NCBI RefSeq assembly: GCF_037055355.1
Contig: NZ_CP146350.1
Coordinates: 3,371,001-3,435,000, forward strand
Direction of reading: 5' to 3'
From: Streptomyces sp. DG1A-41
GTDB taxonomy: Bacteria; Actinomycetota; Actinomycetes; Streptomycetales; Streptomycetaceae
Length of the DNA: 64,000 bases
The position numbers and the translations under genes were made by a program. This document shows, one piece after another, positions 8,061 through 16,369 of this stretch. The number at the start of each line of letters is the position of its first letter. The first letter of the stretch is position 1. Below the pieces are notes generated by a model. It was not told the origin of the DNA, made no database searches, and worked only from the letters and a program-made list of their open reading frames with translations.

Positions 8061-8905
8061 CCGCGCGAGCGGTCTCGAAGGAGACTCCGGTACTCCTGGA
8101 TGGTCCGCTCTTCGACCTCGCCCGCCAAGGCGCCGACGAGTTCGCCCAGATGGGCGGGGTCATCGGTGCCCACGGCAACGGAGCCGACCCGCGGGAGGTG
8201 ATAGGCGACTCTGAATGCCGCCTGTACACGGGAGAGTTGGCTGCTGTCACGGAGAAATACGCGGGGATCGATCCGGGCCCACACCGGGCCGCTGGTGCTG
8301 CCTACGAAAGGGCTCATCCCCCACACCTTGCCGCTGCCCAGACCCCACGCCTTGGTGAGGGCATCCGCGGCGTCCAGCGTTCTGGATCCCACAAGCAAAC
8401 CGGCGCGGACCATGAGGACCGCTGGCCTCGGTACGGTCATGTCGATCAGGCTCAGCAGCGGTGACGGGTCCCAGGACGCGACGCCCCAGGCTGCGCAGAG
8501 CCCCTTCGCCACGGCGGTGTCGAGGGCGGCGCACGCCTGGACAAACGCGTCCTGATGGTGAGGGGCGGCTTCGCGGAGCGAATGCTCCGCATTGTGCAGG
8601 AACACCAGGTCCGGCTCTCGCCCGAGGTCCTTGGCCGCCTGTTCCGCAGCAGCGTGCAGGCGTACGGGGTCCAGGGAGTGCTCCACCCCGTCCCGCCCCG
8701 GGAAATATCCGATCTTGGTGGAGACCGTGAACTTCGGCAACAGATCACCGGCTGTCCGTGCCAGGACCTGATGTGAGCGGAAGCCAAGGTAGTTGCTGCT
8801 GGTGTCAAGTGCGGCGACACCAAGCTCCAGCGCGCCGGTCAGGAGACGGCGTTCGTGACAAGACCGGTGTAACCCGAGGACAACTCGGGGGTCAGCACCG
8901 CGCAC
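8048..8905 (-). CDS. Aldo/keto reductase family protein
   Basis: This 285-residue protein starts at the GTG at 8905, preceded by AAGGAGG; no closer in-frame start exists. Residues 7-12 (RVVLGL) begin the barrel. The tetrad is visible as D34 and Y39 in LDTSSNYLGF, K64 in VSTKIGYF and H104 in LVFLHN. It resembles the shorter aldo/keto reductases found in actinobacterial peptide and sugar clusters and would reduce a carbonyl with NADPH. The start lies 67 bases inside the JmjC gene, so translation is probably coupled. It is last in the unit peptide - JmjC - reductase. Confidence 0.8.
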   Translation of the reverse strand: MRGADPRVVLGLHRSCHERRLLTGALELGVAALDTSSNYLGFRSHQVLARTAGDLLPKFTVSTKIGYFPGRDGVEHSLDPVRLHAAAEQAAKDLGREPDLVFLHNAEHSLREAAPHHQDAFVQACAALDTAVAKGLCAAWGVASWDPSPLLSLIDMTVPRPAVLMVRAGLLVGSRTLDAADALTKAWGLGSGKVWGMSPFVGSTSGPVWARIDPRVFLRDSSQLSRVQAAFRVAYHLPRVGSVAVGTDDPAHLGELVGALAGEVEERTIQEYRSLLRDRSRGQPS

Positions 8906-10035
8906 AGCTCCTCCTTCACCAGGATCTCGGCGACCTCCGGGACTTCGGCTCCGACGACGGTTGCGGCCCGCTCCAGCGGGACGGGCCTGCCGCTGAGCAG
9001 CAGGTGCAGTGCGGGCCCGGCCTTGGCAGCGAGGGTGAGCTTCTTCCCTGAGGCCACGACGTCGACGGTCTCCCCGCTTTCCTGGATACGAGGTGGGAAG
9101 TGAGTGGTGCACACCACGGCGTCGAGCGGCCCGAGTGTGTCGAGGAACGGCACGTGCCGAGGCAGCGTCGTCTCCTGCTCGTATGCGGCCAGGAAGTCGA
9201 CCGGGGAGCGTTCGCCGACCAGCTGGGCGGCGGCCGCAGTCAGGGCCTCGCCGCCGGTTCCGTGCCAGCGGTCGAGATCGTGGCGGAAGATCTCCCGCTC
9301 GCGACACCAGTCGGCCAGCCACACGAGCCAGCTCGCTCCCGTGCGCTTGGTGATGCCGAAGGTGACGTGAAGGCTCTTGCCGGAGCCGCTGCCGGTCCGT
9401 GTCGCCTGGTGCCAGTGGCCTCGGGGGATGTGCATGACGTCACCGGTCCGCATGACGCCGGACCAGATGATTTCGTCGCTCGGAGTGTCGTTGGGGTCGG
9501 AGTCCCTGTACATCGGGACCTTGCGGGAAGTCGCGCGCACCTCCCACTTTTTCTCCCCCGCGAGCTGGACGATCACCACATCGTGGTCGTCCCAGTGCAG
9601 GGGGAAGCCGGCGGCGTCGTTCGTCGTCAGGTACGCGTTGACCTGGACCCGTTCGCGAGACCACCACTGCAGGGCCCGGCACGCGACCTCCATCGTCGGA
9701 TCGAAGACGTTGGCCTGGTCCATGATCATTGTCGCGCCATCCCGCAAGAGCCTGCCCAGGCTGCGCATGTTGACCACGGGGATGCTCTGGCCCCTGGGGC
9801 TGACGCTGTCGGTGTAGTAGATGGCCGGATGAACCTCCTCGCCCTTCTGGAAGCACCTGAACTGAGGGCGGTTCAGGCTCCGGCGCATCGCGATGTCGAG
9901 CAGGCGGTTCGGAGTCATGATGCGGGAGACGAGTGCGGGGTCGTCCATGCTCCCGCGTACGAAGCCCTTGCCCAGTTCCCCGGCCCCGCTCCATCCGAGC
10001 GCTGTCTCGATGGCGCTGATCAACCGATGTTCCAT
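8839..10035 (-). CDS. JmjC/cupin-type Fe(II) oxygenase
   Basis: This 398-residue protein starts at the ATG at 10035, with GGAGG eight bases upstream; longer starts exist but lack one. A JmjC-like double-stranded beta-helix spans ~residues 85-230: H147 and D149 in PLHWDDHDVV are the first two iron ligands and H209 in HIPRGHWHQ the third. A helical C-terminal half with a winged-helix-like end follows, as in bacterial ribosomal oxygenases (YcfD type). These use 2-oxoglutarate and O2 to hydroxylate residues in a polypeptide. Being next to a 55-residue peptide gene suggests a peptide substrate; that is inference. Confidence 0.82.
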   Translation of the reverse strand: MEHRLISAIETALGWSGAGELGKGFVRGSMDDPALVSRIMTPNRLLDIAMRRSLNRPQFRCFQKGEEVHPAIYYTDSVSPRGQSIPVVNMRSLGRLLRDGATMIMDQANVFDPTMEVACRALQWWSRERVQVNAYLTTNDAAGFPLHWDDHDVVIVQLAGEKKWEVRATSRKVPMYRDSDPNDTPSDEIIWSGVMRTGDVMHIPRGHWHQATRTGSGSGKSLHVTFGITKRTGASWLVWLADWCREREIFRHDLDRWHGTGGEALTAAAAQLVGERSPVDFLAAYEQETTLPRHVPFLDTLGPLDAVVCTTHFPPRIQESGETVDVVASGKKLTLAAKAGPALHLLLSGRPVPLERAATVVGAEVPEVAEILVKEELCAVLTPELSSGYTGLVTNAVS

Positions 10036-10122
10036 AGCTGCGTCCTCCATGGGTTCGACCACGTGACTCGGACACGGTGGGGGCCGACACGGCCGACCGC
10101 GTCAGCCCCCACCGCTTGACGC

Positions 10123-10290
10123 CTACTCGCTGTCGTGCAGGTTGCCGTCGCCACCCGGCCACGGCGCGTCGCCGGAACTCCCGGCGTTGTCCGACCGGAG
10201 GCTGTCGTACCGGTCGTGGACGGCGGTCAGCTCTTGTACTGCCACCAGGAGGCCGCTCCGGGTCGGAGGCGGTGCCGTGTGCTCTGCCAC
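10123..10290 (-). CDS. Small peptide, possible precursor of a modified peptide
   Basis: This 55-residue peptide starts at a GTG at 10290, with GGAAGGAG six bases upstream. The N-terminal half is helical (LLVAVQELTAVHDRYDSLR). The C-terminal end is Gly/Asp-rich and flexible: NAGSSGDAPWPGGDGNLHDS. It is first in a minus-strand unit, 87 bases before the JmjC oxygenase and followed by the aldo/keto reductase. A leader-like helix, a short polar tail and tailoring enzymes in one transcript are typical of ribosomally made, modified peptides. No known class motif (lanthipeptide, lasso, thiopeptide) is recognised, so this remains a hypothesis. Confidence 0.6.
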   Translation of the reverse strand: MAEHTAPPPTRSGLLVAVQELTAVHDRYDSLRSDNAGSSGDAPWPGGDGNLHDSE

Positions 10291-10602
10291 CTCGTGCTCC
10301 TTCCTCTTCGGTTCTCCCGCCAGGGCTCCGGCAGGAGGTCGATGGCCGCCCCACGGCCGTGGGATAGGTGGGTTGCCGTGGAGCGGCGGCATTGGGGGGC
10401 GCGATGAGCCGCGGTCCTACACCGACGATCGGGCAGGTCCGCGATTCATCGACGGGACGCTGACGTCCTGGCGCATGTTGGTGTCCAGAACGCGCTGGTC
10501 CAGCTCGTACAGGCACGCGCGGGAGGTATAGAGGCCGCGTGCATTCCGCTCGATCGGACGGACCCGATCCACGTCACCTCGAACGCAACACGTGCCGTCC
10601 CA
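10291..10602. other. Intergenic region upstream of peptide unit
   Basis: These 312 bases lie between the peptide start and the end of the next ATPase gene. They must contain the minus-strand promoter of the peptide operon, but I see no consensus -35/-10 pair. An 89-codon extension of the peptide frame reaches into it without a ribosome site and is not used. Confidence 0.4.
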
Positions 10603-11094
10603 TCACACGACCGCCAGGGTGAGCGACTCGTGCTCGGCTACGACCTCGCGCTTCGGCCGTAGCGTGAATAATCTGCGCAGAACGGCGGCTCGGACAGCGG
10701 GCTCCGCCATGGGAAGCGCGATCTCCGCCCATACACGCTTCCCGCGGCCGGAAGGCTCCCAGGCACACCGCGACGCGAGAAGTCCGACCAGTGCCAGGCC
10801 GCGCCCGCTCTCGTCGTCGGCCTGGGCACAACTCCTGTGCGGAACCGAGGGGTTGTCATCGAGGACGTCGATCACCAGGCGACCGGGCCGGTGAAACAGC
10901 GCGACCGTGACGGGCCCTTCCCCATGGACCATGGCGTTGGTGATGAGTTCGGAGGCGACAAGACGGATGGCGTCAGCCGCCTCGTCGTCCAACGGCACGC
11001 CCCACGCGCGCACCTTGTCGACGACCTTGCGCCGGGCGAGGGGCACCTCCCTTTCCGCACCCGCGAGGACGAACCGATGGACGAGCGTGGGCAT
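10603..11094 (-). CDS. RsbW-like ATPase, anti-sigma type
   Basis: This 163-residue GHKL ATPase starts at the ATG at 11094, with GGAGG eight bases upstream. The N-box is AIRLVASELITNAMVHG; the G1 and G2 segments are VLDDNPSVP and GRGLALVGLLA, followed by the conserved WEPSGRGKRVWAEI strand. It is the second such ATPase in the window and again divergent from an HTH regulator (11346). It probably binds a sigma or anti-anti-sigma protein, or acts as a regulatory kinase in the adjacent signalling unit. Confidence 0.85.
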   Translation of the reverse strand: MPTLVHRFVLAGAEREVPLARRKVVDKVRAWGVPLDDEAADAIRLVASELITNAMVHGEGPVTVALFHRPGRLVIDVLDDNPSVPHRSCAQADDESGRGLALVGLLASRCAWEPSGRGKRVWAEIALPMAEPAVRAAVLRRLFTLRPKREVVAEHESLTLAVV

Positions 11095-11345
11095 GGCGGA
11101 CGCCTCCGAAGAGCTGGAGGGCGGCTCCGCCCCCGACAGAGAGACAGGGGCGAAGCCGCCGATCTGAGGAACCGTTCCAGGAGCGAACGCCGTGCGTGCT
11201 CCGTGAACGGCTGATACTCAGTCAACGACCCTGTCCAGCAAGGCGGAACGTTTCTAAGGGGTTCCTCATGAGGACGCCCTCGCCGTGCGCGGACACGCGA
11301 CGTAGTCTCCCCACTACGCCGTGAGGGGATGACGGGAGTGATGAC

Positions 11346-12689
11346 GTGCCTGGTGAGTCGTTGGCAGTTCATCCGCTGAGCTTCCTCCGCCAGACACGCG
11401 GATGGGGGAAGGCCGAGTTCGCCCGACTCATGCAGGCGCACGGGCGGTTGCTCGGAATCCCGCTAGCGACCAACCGGACGACCGTATGGAAGTGGGAGCA
11501 GGGGCAGGAGCCGGACGCGGACGCCCAGCGCGTACTCGCTGACCTGTTACGCGTCCCGTACGAGCAGGCCCGGAAGGAAGGATGGCCCCGGTGGCTTCCG
11601 GTCTGGGAGGTGACGGGGCTCACCGCCCCGTGGACCGAGGCCGGTACCGTTGAGGCGTTGTCCGAACTCGTGGGGAGTGGCCGCATGGATCGCCGGGGCT
11701 TTCTCACGATCACCGGGGCCGCCCTGACCGGCCTCGCGGCGAGCTGGGTGGACGCGCCCTCCGCCTTCGCCTCAGCCCTCAACGGGGATCAGGTCACGGA
11801 CACGATGGTCTCGACGATCGAAAAGCGCATCAGCACGCTCCGCACTCTCGACGATCAACTCGGAGGCGCCACGCTTCTGGAGCAGGCACGCGGCGATCTC
11901 GCCCTGGTGACCGGTCTCCTGAGCGCTGGCCGGTACACGGACACGGTGCGCGTCCGCCTCTACGGTCTGGCGGCCCGGGTATCGCACCTGACCGGGTGGA
12001 TGGCCTACGACGCAGGGCTGCGGTCTGCCGGCCAGCGTTACTACGTCGGGGCCCTACGCAGCGCCCGTACCGCTGGAGACGACGCATTCGGAGCCTTCAT
12101 CCTCGCGGAGATGGGCGTTCACGTCTCCGAAGCCGGACGAACCGCCGAGCGTGTCGACCTCATCTCCACCGCCATCGACAACGCACCTCGAACGCTGTCG
12201 CCGTACACCCAGTCCTTCCTCTACCTGCACAAGGCCGAGGCACTGTCGCGCGACGGCGACCACCAGAAAGCCGGAGCGGCGCTCAACCGTGCCTTGTCTC
12301 TCTGGGAGCGCCACACGGCGGAGGAGAATCCGGACTGGCTCGACTGGTTCGGTGAGGCCCAGTTGAAGTCGACCGAGGGCAAGGTTCTGCTGCGGTCCGG
12401 GGAGGTGGAGCGCGCGACGGGTTCCCTGGAGACCTCCGTGAAGAGCGCGGCTCCTCGGGACAAGGCCGTACGGTCCAGCCGCCTGGCTGAGGCCCGGCTC
12501 GCTGGTGGTGACCTGGAGGGGGCGCTGGACGCCGCGAACTACGGCGCCGAGCTCTTGGAGACCAGTGTCAGCTCCGTACGGGCTCTGGACCGCTTGAAGG
12601 AGTTCTCCGCGCGGCTCGAACCGCGCAAGTCCGTCCCCGCTGTCCGTGAGTTCCGTGAGCGCCTTCAGGCTCTGCCCGTCGCGGCTTAG
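11346..12689 (+). CDS. HTH regulator with TPR-like domain and internal MDRRGFL motif
   Basis: This 447-residue protein starts at a GTG at 11346 with GGGAG upstream. Residues ~8-85 form an XRE-type HTH (NRTTVWKWEQGQEPDADAQR). Residues ~113-140 carry MDRRGFLTITGAALTGLAAS, which has the look of a twin-arginine signal inside a cytoplasmic-looking regulator. The remainder is a helical TPR-like array (QRYYVGALRSARTAGDDAFG; LHKAEALSRDGDHQKAGAAL). This HTH + RRGFL + helical layout is a recurring Streptomyces family whose mechanism I do not know. It is divergent from the RsbW-like ATPase at 10603. Confidence 0.75.
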   Translation: MPGESLAVHPLSFLRQTRGWGKAEFARLMQAHGRLLGIPLATNRTTVWKWEQGQEPDADAQRVLADLLRVPYEQARKEGWPRWLPVWEVTGLTAPWTEAGTVEALSELVGSGRMDRRGFLTITGAALTGLAASWVDAPSAFASALNGDQVTDTMVSTIEKRISTLRTLDDQLGGATLLEQARGDLALVTGLLSAGRYTDTVRVRLYGLAARVSHLTGWMAYDAGLRSAGQRYYVGALRSARTAGDDAFGAFILAEMGVHVSEAGRTAERVDLISTAIDNAPRTLSPYTQSFLYLHKAEALSRDGDHQKAGAALNRALSLWERHTAEENPDWLDWFGEAQLKSTEGKVLLRSGEVERATGSLETSVKSAAPRDKAVRSSRLAEARLAGGDLEGALDAANYGAELLETSVSSVRALDRLKEFSARLEPRKSVPAVREFRERLQALPVAA

Positions 12690-12761
12690 CAGTCACTTTT
12701 CGGACTTCGAGGGCGAGCCCACCCCCTCGGAGTATGCGGTTCCAATGCCAGGATGGACGGC

Positions 12762-13934
12762 ATGACGACGATCGACGGTGAGGTCGCGGCTCGGTTCGAA
12801 CCGGTGCGTGAGGCGTTCGCGGCGAACTTCTCCCAGCACGGGGACATCGGCGCGGCGGTGTGCGTGTACCAGTACGGTCAACCGGTGGTTGACCTGTGGG
12901 GTGGCGTCGCCGATCCCAAAGCCGGTTGTCCGTGGACGCGGGACACGCTGCAACTCGTCTACTCGGCTACCAAGGGGGCGACCGCGACCGCAGCGCACAT
13001 GCTGGCCGAGCATGGTGCGCTGGACTTGGACGCGCCGGTGGCGAAGTACTGGCCGGAGTTCGCCGCGAACGGCAAGGCAGACATCCCGGTGCGCTGGTTG
13101 CTGTCCCACCAGGCTGGTTTGATCACGCTGGACCACCCGGTCCCACTGAACGAGGCGTTGGCCTGGCATCCAATGGCGGCCGCACTGGCCGCTCAGCGTC
13201 CCCAGTGGACTCCTGGCACGGCGCACGGATACCACGGTCGGACCTGGGGCTGGCTCGTCGGCGAGGTGATCCGCCGGGTGTCCGGCCAGACGCCGGGCCG
13301 TTTCTTCGCCGACGAGATCGCCGCCCCCCTCGAGCTGGACTTCTTCATCGGATTGCCGACGCGTGAGCGTGACCGGGTGAGCCGCATGGTGCACAAGCAG
13401 CCAGAGGTCGACCTCACCTCCGCTCCCCCAGAGTCGATCCCAGATGAACTCCGCGACCTGGTTGCCGCCTGGCGCGATCCGAATTCGTTCAGCAACAGGG
13501 CGTTCGCCGTCACAGATCCGGCTGAGATCGACTTCAACTCGCCCGAGGTGCAGGCCGCAGAGCTCCCGGCCTCCAACGGGATCGGCACCGCGCGCGGGCT
13601 GGCACGTATGTACGCCGCGCTGATCGGTGATGTGGATGGCGTGCGTCTGTTCAGTCCTGGGACCCTTGCGCTGGCGACTGCGGAGCAGGTCAGCGGGGTC
13701 GATCAGGTGATGTTGACGCCGAGCCGGTTCTGTTCGGGCTACATGTTGCCCACCGAGAACAACGCCATGGCCGGTCCGAAGTCGTTCGGTCACACCGGTC
13801 GAGGTGGCTCCCTCGGCTTCGCCGACCCGGTGCACGGCATCGCCTTCGGCTACGTGATGAACCACATCATCGGAGGGCCAGACGATGTTCGGGCGGCGTC
13901 GCTGGTTGAGGCAGTGCGCAAGTCCCTGGCGTAG
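12762..13934 (+). CDS. Serine hydrolase of the beta-lactamase / EstB family
   Basis: This 390-residue protein is taken from the ATG at 12762 (AGGA eight bases upstream); an ATG nine bases earlier is possible. The class C/EstB motifs are seen: SATK at about residue 70 supplies Ser and Lys, YHGRTWGWL is the Y-x-x position, and FGHTGRGGSLGFADP is the third motif. There is no signal peptide, so it is cytoplasmic. These enzymes are usually esterases or transesterases rather than antibiotic-resistance beta-lactamases. The substrate is unknown. Confidence 0.85.
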   Translation: MTTIDGEVAARFEPVREAFAANFSQHGDIGAAVCVYQYGQPVVDLWGGVADPKAGCPWTRDTLQLVYSATKGATATAAHMLAEHGALDLDAPVAKYWPEFAANGKADIPVRWLLSHQAGLITLDHPVPLNEALAWHPMAAALAAQRPQWTPGTAHGYHGRTWGWLVGEVIRRVSGQTPGRFFADEIAAPLELDFFIGLPTRERDRVSRMVHKQPEVDLTSAPPESIPDELRDLVAAWRDPNSFSNRAFAVTDPAEIDFNSPEVQAAELPASNGIGTARGLARMYAALIGDVDGVRLFSPGTLALATAEQVSGVDQVMLTPSRFCSGYMLPTENNAMAGPKSFGHTGRGGSLGFADPVHGIAFGYVMNHIIGGPDDVRAASLVEAVRKSLA

Positions 13935-14306
13935 CAGACCAGGTCCGTAATCATCACGTTGGCTGTGACGTACTCACGGCCGCCCGGTTCTTCCGAGGTT
14001 GGCGGTTCCGGGGCGAGCGGCCCAGGGGTGGGGCGGCGGGGCCGGTTGGGGCGGGGTGCGGGGCCGTCGCCGGGGAGCTGGCGGGTGGTGGTGGCCGTTG
14101 GGGTACGGAGGCACCTCGGCGTAGTTCGTCCAGCGTGAGTCAGTCAGTACTCCAGCCTCCACTCTTGCCGGGCCGCGGCCCGACCCACCAGGTATCGCTC
14201 TTCATCCCGATCGTGGTGGGCACTCTGACGGTCATCCCCGGCCGCGCCACGCTCTGGCGGGGCTGCCTCCATCTGGTGCTGGTTGCGGTGTACTTGGTGC
14301 TGGCGG
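13935..14306. other. Gene-free stretch
   Basis: This G-rich low-complexity sequence (runs such as GGGGTGGGGCGGCGGGGCC near 14028-14048) lies between convergent genes. I see no convincing reading frame, RNA gene or clear hairpin terminator in it. Confidence 0.4.
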
Positions 14307-14717
14307 TCACCCCCTGGCGGCACCGGCTCCCGCGCCGGGGGACCTGCCGCCCAGCCCCGGGATCAGCACCGCCGCCACCGCCAGGTGCATCAGCGCGAGG
14401 GAGGCCCGGGTGCCACCGTCCATGCCGTCGCCGATGAACGGCAGGAAGGACACGGCCAGTACAGCGCCGGCCACTCCCGTCCAGATGGCGCGGGCGCGCC
14501 GTGCCCCGAACCGCTCCAGGGCGGCCAGCAGTCCCCAGCCGGAGAGCGACGCGAGCAGTGCGACGACCGCCACAGGTACGGCGCCGATGTCGAGCGTCTG
14601 CTCGCCGTCGGCGATCCGCAGGCGGTGCCCCAGCAGTGGGTCCGCGACCAGCCACACCAGGACGGGGGCCGGGACGGCCAGGGCCGTAACCGCCAGGCGC
14701 TTTCGCCCTGTGCTCAT
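14307..14717 (-). CDS. DUF6069-like membrane protein
   Basis: This 136-residue protein has about four predicted membrane segments: LAVTALAVPAPVLVWLVA, VPVAVVALLASLSGWGLLAA, a segment near residue 85 and LALMHLAVAAVLIPGL. It resembles the DUF6069 family that often sits next to TetR repressors in actinobacteria. Its ATG overlaps the TGA of the TetR gene (ATGA at 14714-14717), so it is translationally coupled and probably controlled by that repressor. The function is unknown. Confidence 0.75.
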   Translation of the reverse strand: MSTGRKRLAVTALAVPAPVLVWLVADPLLGHRLRIADGEQTLDIGAVPVAVVALLASLSGWGLLAALERFGARRARAIWTGVAGAVLAVSFLPFIGDGMDGGTRASLALMHLAVAAVLIPGLGGRSPGAGAGAARG

Positions 14718-15325
14718 TTGGCGTCCCCCGAGAGCGCCCCGTTCAGGAAGACCTCCACCAGCTCCTGCGGGGTCAGGTCGGGCTCGTCCTCCGTACGCGG
14801 CTGGGTGAAGAGCAGCCCGAAGAAGAGGGCCGCGATCTGCTCCGGCGGCCGGCGCAGGGCGGCCTTGTCGGGCTCCAGCAACTCCGCGAGGGCCGCGCGG
14901 ATACGAGTCGTCGACTCGTTGCGGCCCGCGCCGCGCACCGTGCCGGGATGCTTGCCGCCGCGATGCCCCAGCGAGCCGGCGATCGCGCCCATCCTGGACA
15001 TGTGCGCCTGTAGCGCCTCGGCCGCCTCCGCGAGCCGGTCGGGCAGCGGCTGGGACAGGTCGATCGCGTCGAGCTCGCGGACCGCGTGCTCGGGGGAGAG
15101 CGCCTCGGACATGCAGGCCTGTAGCAGCTCGTCCTTGTCGGCGAAGACCCGGAAGATCGTGCCCTCGCCGATGCCCGCGGCGCGGGCGATCTTCGCGGTC
15201 GTCACCGCGGCGCCGTACTCGGCGATCAACGGGATCGCGGTCTGGATGATCATTTCGCGGCGCTGCTCCGGCGACATGGCGGGGGCGCGGCGGCGGGTGG
15301 TCTGGTTTTCCTCAGCTGCTGTCAT
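14714..15325 (-). CDS. TetR-family repressor
   Basis: This 203-residue regulator has a TetR HTH at residues ~20-65 (VTTAKIARAAGIGEGTIFRVFADKDEL, quoted here by key parts: TTAKIARAAG and GTIFRVF). The ligand domain behind it is all-helical. It is first in a two-gene unit with the membrane protein at 14307. Two palindromes of the GAGTGAG/CTCACTC type begin 13 bases upstream of its start, the usual arrangement for autorepression. The ligand is unknown. Confidence 0.92.
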   Translation of the reverse strand: MTAAEENQTTRRRAPAMSPEQRREMIIQTAIPLIAEYGAAVTTAKIARAAGIGEGTIFRVFADKDELLQACMSEALSPEHAVRELDAIDLSQPLPDRLAEAAEALQAHMSRMGAIAGSLGHRGGKHPGTVRGAGRNESTTRIRAALAELLEPDKAALRRPPEQIAALFFGLLFTQPRTEDEPDLTPQELVEVFLNGALSGDAK

Positions 15326-15337
15326 GACCGCGAGAGT

Positions 15338-15379
15338 ACGGAGTGAGTCCTCACTCCGTCAATGAGTGAGGACTCACTC
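15338..15379. promoter_or_regulatory. Tandem palindromic TetR operators
   Basis: The first site (15338-15359) has arms ACGGAGTGAG and CTCACTCCGT around a TC centre. The second (15364-15379) has arms GAGTGAG and CTCACTC around GA. They are adjacent and immediately upstream of the TetR start at 15325, so autoregulation is very likely. Confidence 0.75.
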
Positions 15380-15489
15380 CGCTCACTTTTCCCGCACGAC
15401 CACCGGGCTCGGATGCGCTCACCCGGGTGGTTCGGTGCCCGCCGCGGCCGTCAGGCCGGGTTTCGCGGGAGCGGAGCCGTTTCCGTCGC

Positions 15490-15623
15490 CGCAGGTGGTG
15501 GTGGCCTGCCAGGCCGTGCTGGAGGAGGAACGTCGCCGCGGGTTCCCCGGCGGGGTGGTGGTCTCTGTGGGCGAGGTGCGTGCCGTCGGGGGTGGTGAGG
15601 GTCGCGGACCTCGTGCGGGTCAA
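15490..15623 (-). pseudogene. Truncated alpha/beta hydrolase, N-terminal fragment
   Basis: From a TTG at 15623 with a GGAG site, the frame begins like an alpha/beta hydrolase: TLTTPDGTHLAHRDHHPAG, then FLLQHGLAGH, the strand before the oxyanion loop. After ~43 residues it turns into an Arg-rich nonsense sequence. The rest of the enzyme is missing, apparently deleted up to the TetR operator region. Confidence 0.45.
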
Positions 15624-15722
15624 GTGGCGGCTCCTGTCGGTGGCTTGGCCGTCTGTCCGACGACGACCGGCCCGACGGCCACCGTCGGCCTCGGCGGTGG
15701 CCGTCGTACGCGGGTCAGGAGC

Positions 15723-16220
15723 CTACGACGCCGGGCTCAGGTCCGCTCGGCCGAAGAGGAGGGCGTAGCCGGCGGGGAGCTGGGCCAGGATGCGGGTCAC
15801 CAGGTCATCGCCGACCAGGGACGGCAGCACGCTCAGGACCGAGCTGACGTCCCAGCGGGCCGTGGCGGGGGTCGCTCCCTCGATACGGGCCGCGACGGAG
15901 TCGACGAACTCCGCGGCGGTCAGCCGGCGCGTGGCCGGGATCTGGGAGGCGACCACCCGGGCGGCCTCTTCGGGCAGGGCACGGGCGAGGTCGACCCGTT
16001 CGTCGCCGATCACATGACCGCCGAGGGCGGACAGGACGATACGGGTGACACGCTCCGCCTCCGACCTGGTGGGGTACTGGCCCGATTCCCGCACCGCTCC
16101 GATCAGTCGGGTCCAGGCGTTGTCGTCACCTCGGGTGTCGTGGTTGTGCGGCGCGGCGGGGATCAGGGCCTCCGAGGCCGTGAGAGTAGTCGTCACACTG
16201 GGCACCGTCGTCACGCTCAT
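15723..16220 (-). CDS. DUF2267 protein
   Basis: This 165-residue protein has a DUF2267 domain over ~residues 30-160: TRIVLSALGGHVIGDERVDLARALPEE is typical (key part VLSALGGHVIGDERVDLARA). Family members are small helical proteins of unknown function, frequent beside Hsp20 and other stress genes in Streptomyces. The hsp20-like gene lies just upstream on the same strand, 149 bases away, which fits stress co-regulation. Confidence 0.8.
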   Translation of the reverse strand: MSVTTVPSVTTTLTASEALIPAAPHNHDTRGDDNAWTRLIGAVRESGQYPTRSEAERVTRIVLSALGGHVIGDERVDLARALPEEAARVVASQIPATRRLTAAEFVDSVAARIEGATPATARWDVSSVLSVLPSLVGDDLVTRILAQLPAGYALLFGRADLSPAS

Positions 16221-16369
16221 GTGTGGGTCTTCCTCCGGATCCGGTCCTGCGTCACGCCGCCGGGCTCGGACTCCGGCGGCGGGGGTGAGGGTTGGGGGCG
16301 GGCTGCCCCGCGGGTGGGACGTCCTCGGGACAGCCCTCGTGGGTGCGTGGGTACGGGAGGGCCGTGCCG

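Noticed and set aside
12762..13934. Beta-lactamase resistance gene
   Set aside because: No signal peptide and EstB-type motifs; family members are mostly cytoplasmic esterases.
13974..14162. G-rich stretch as a regulatory quadruplex
   Set aside because: G-runs are frequent in this genome, lie between convergent genes and have no regulatory context.
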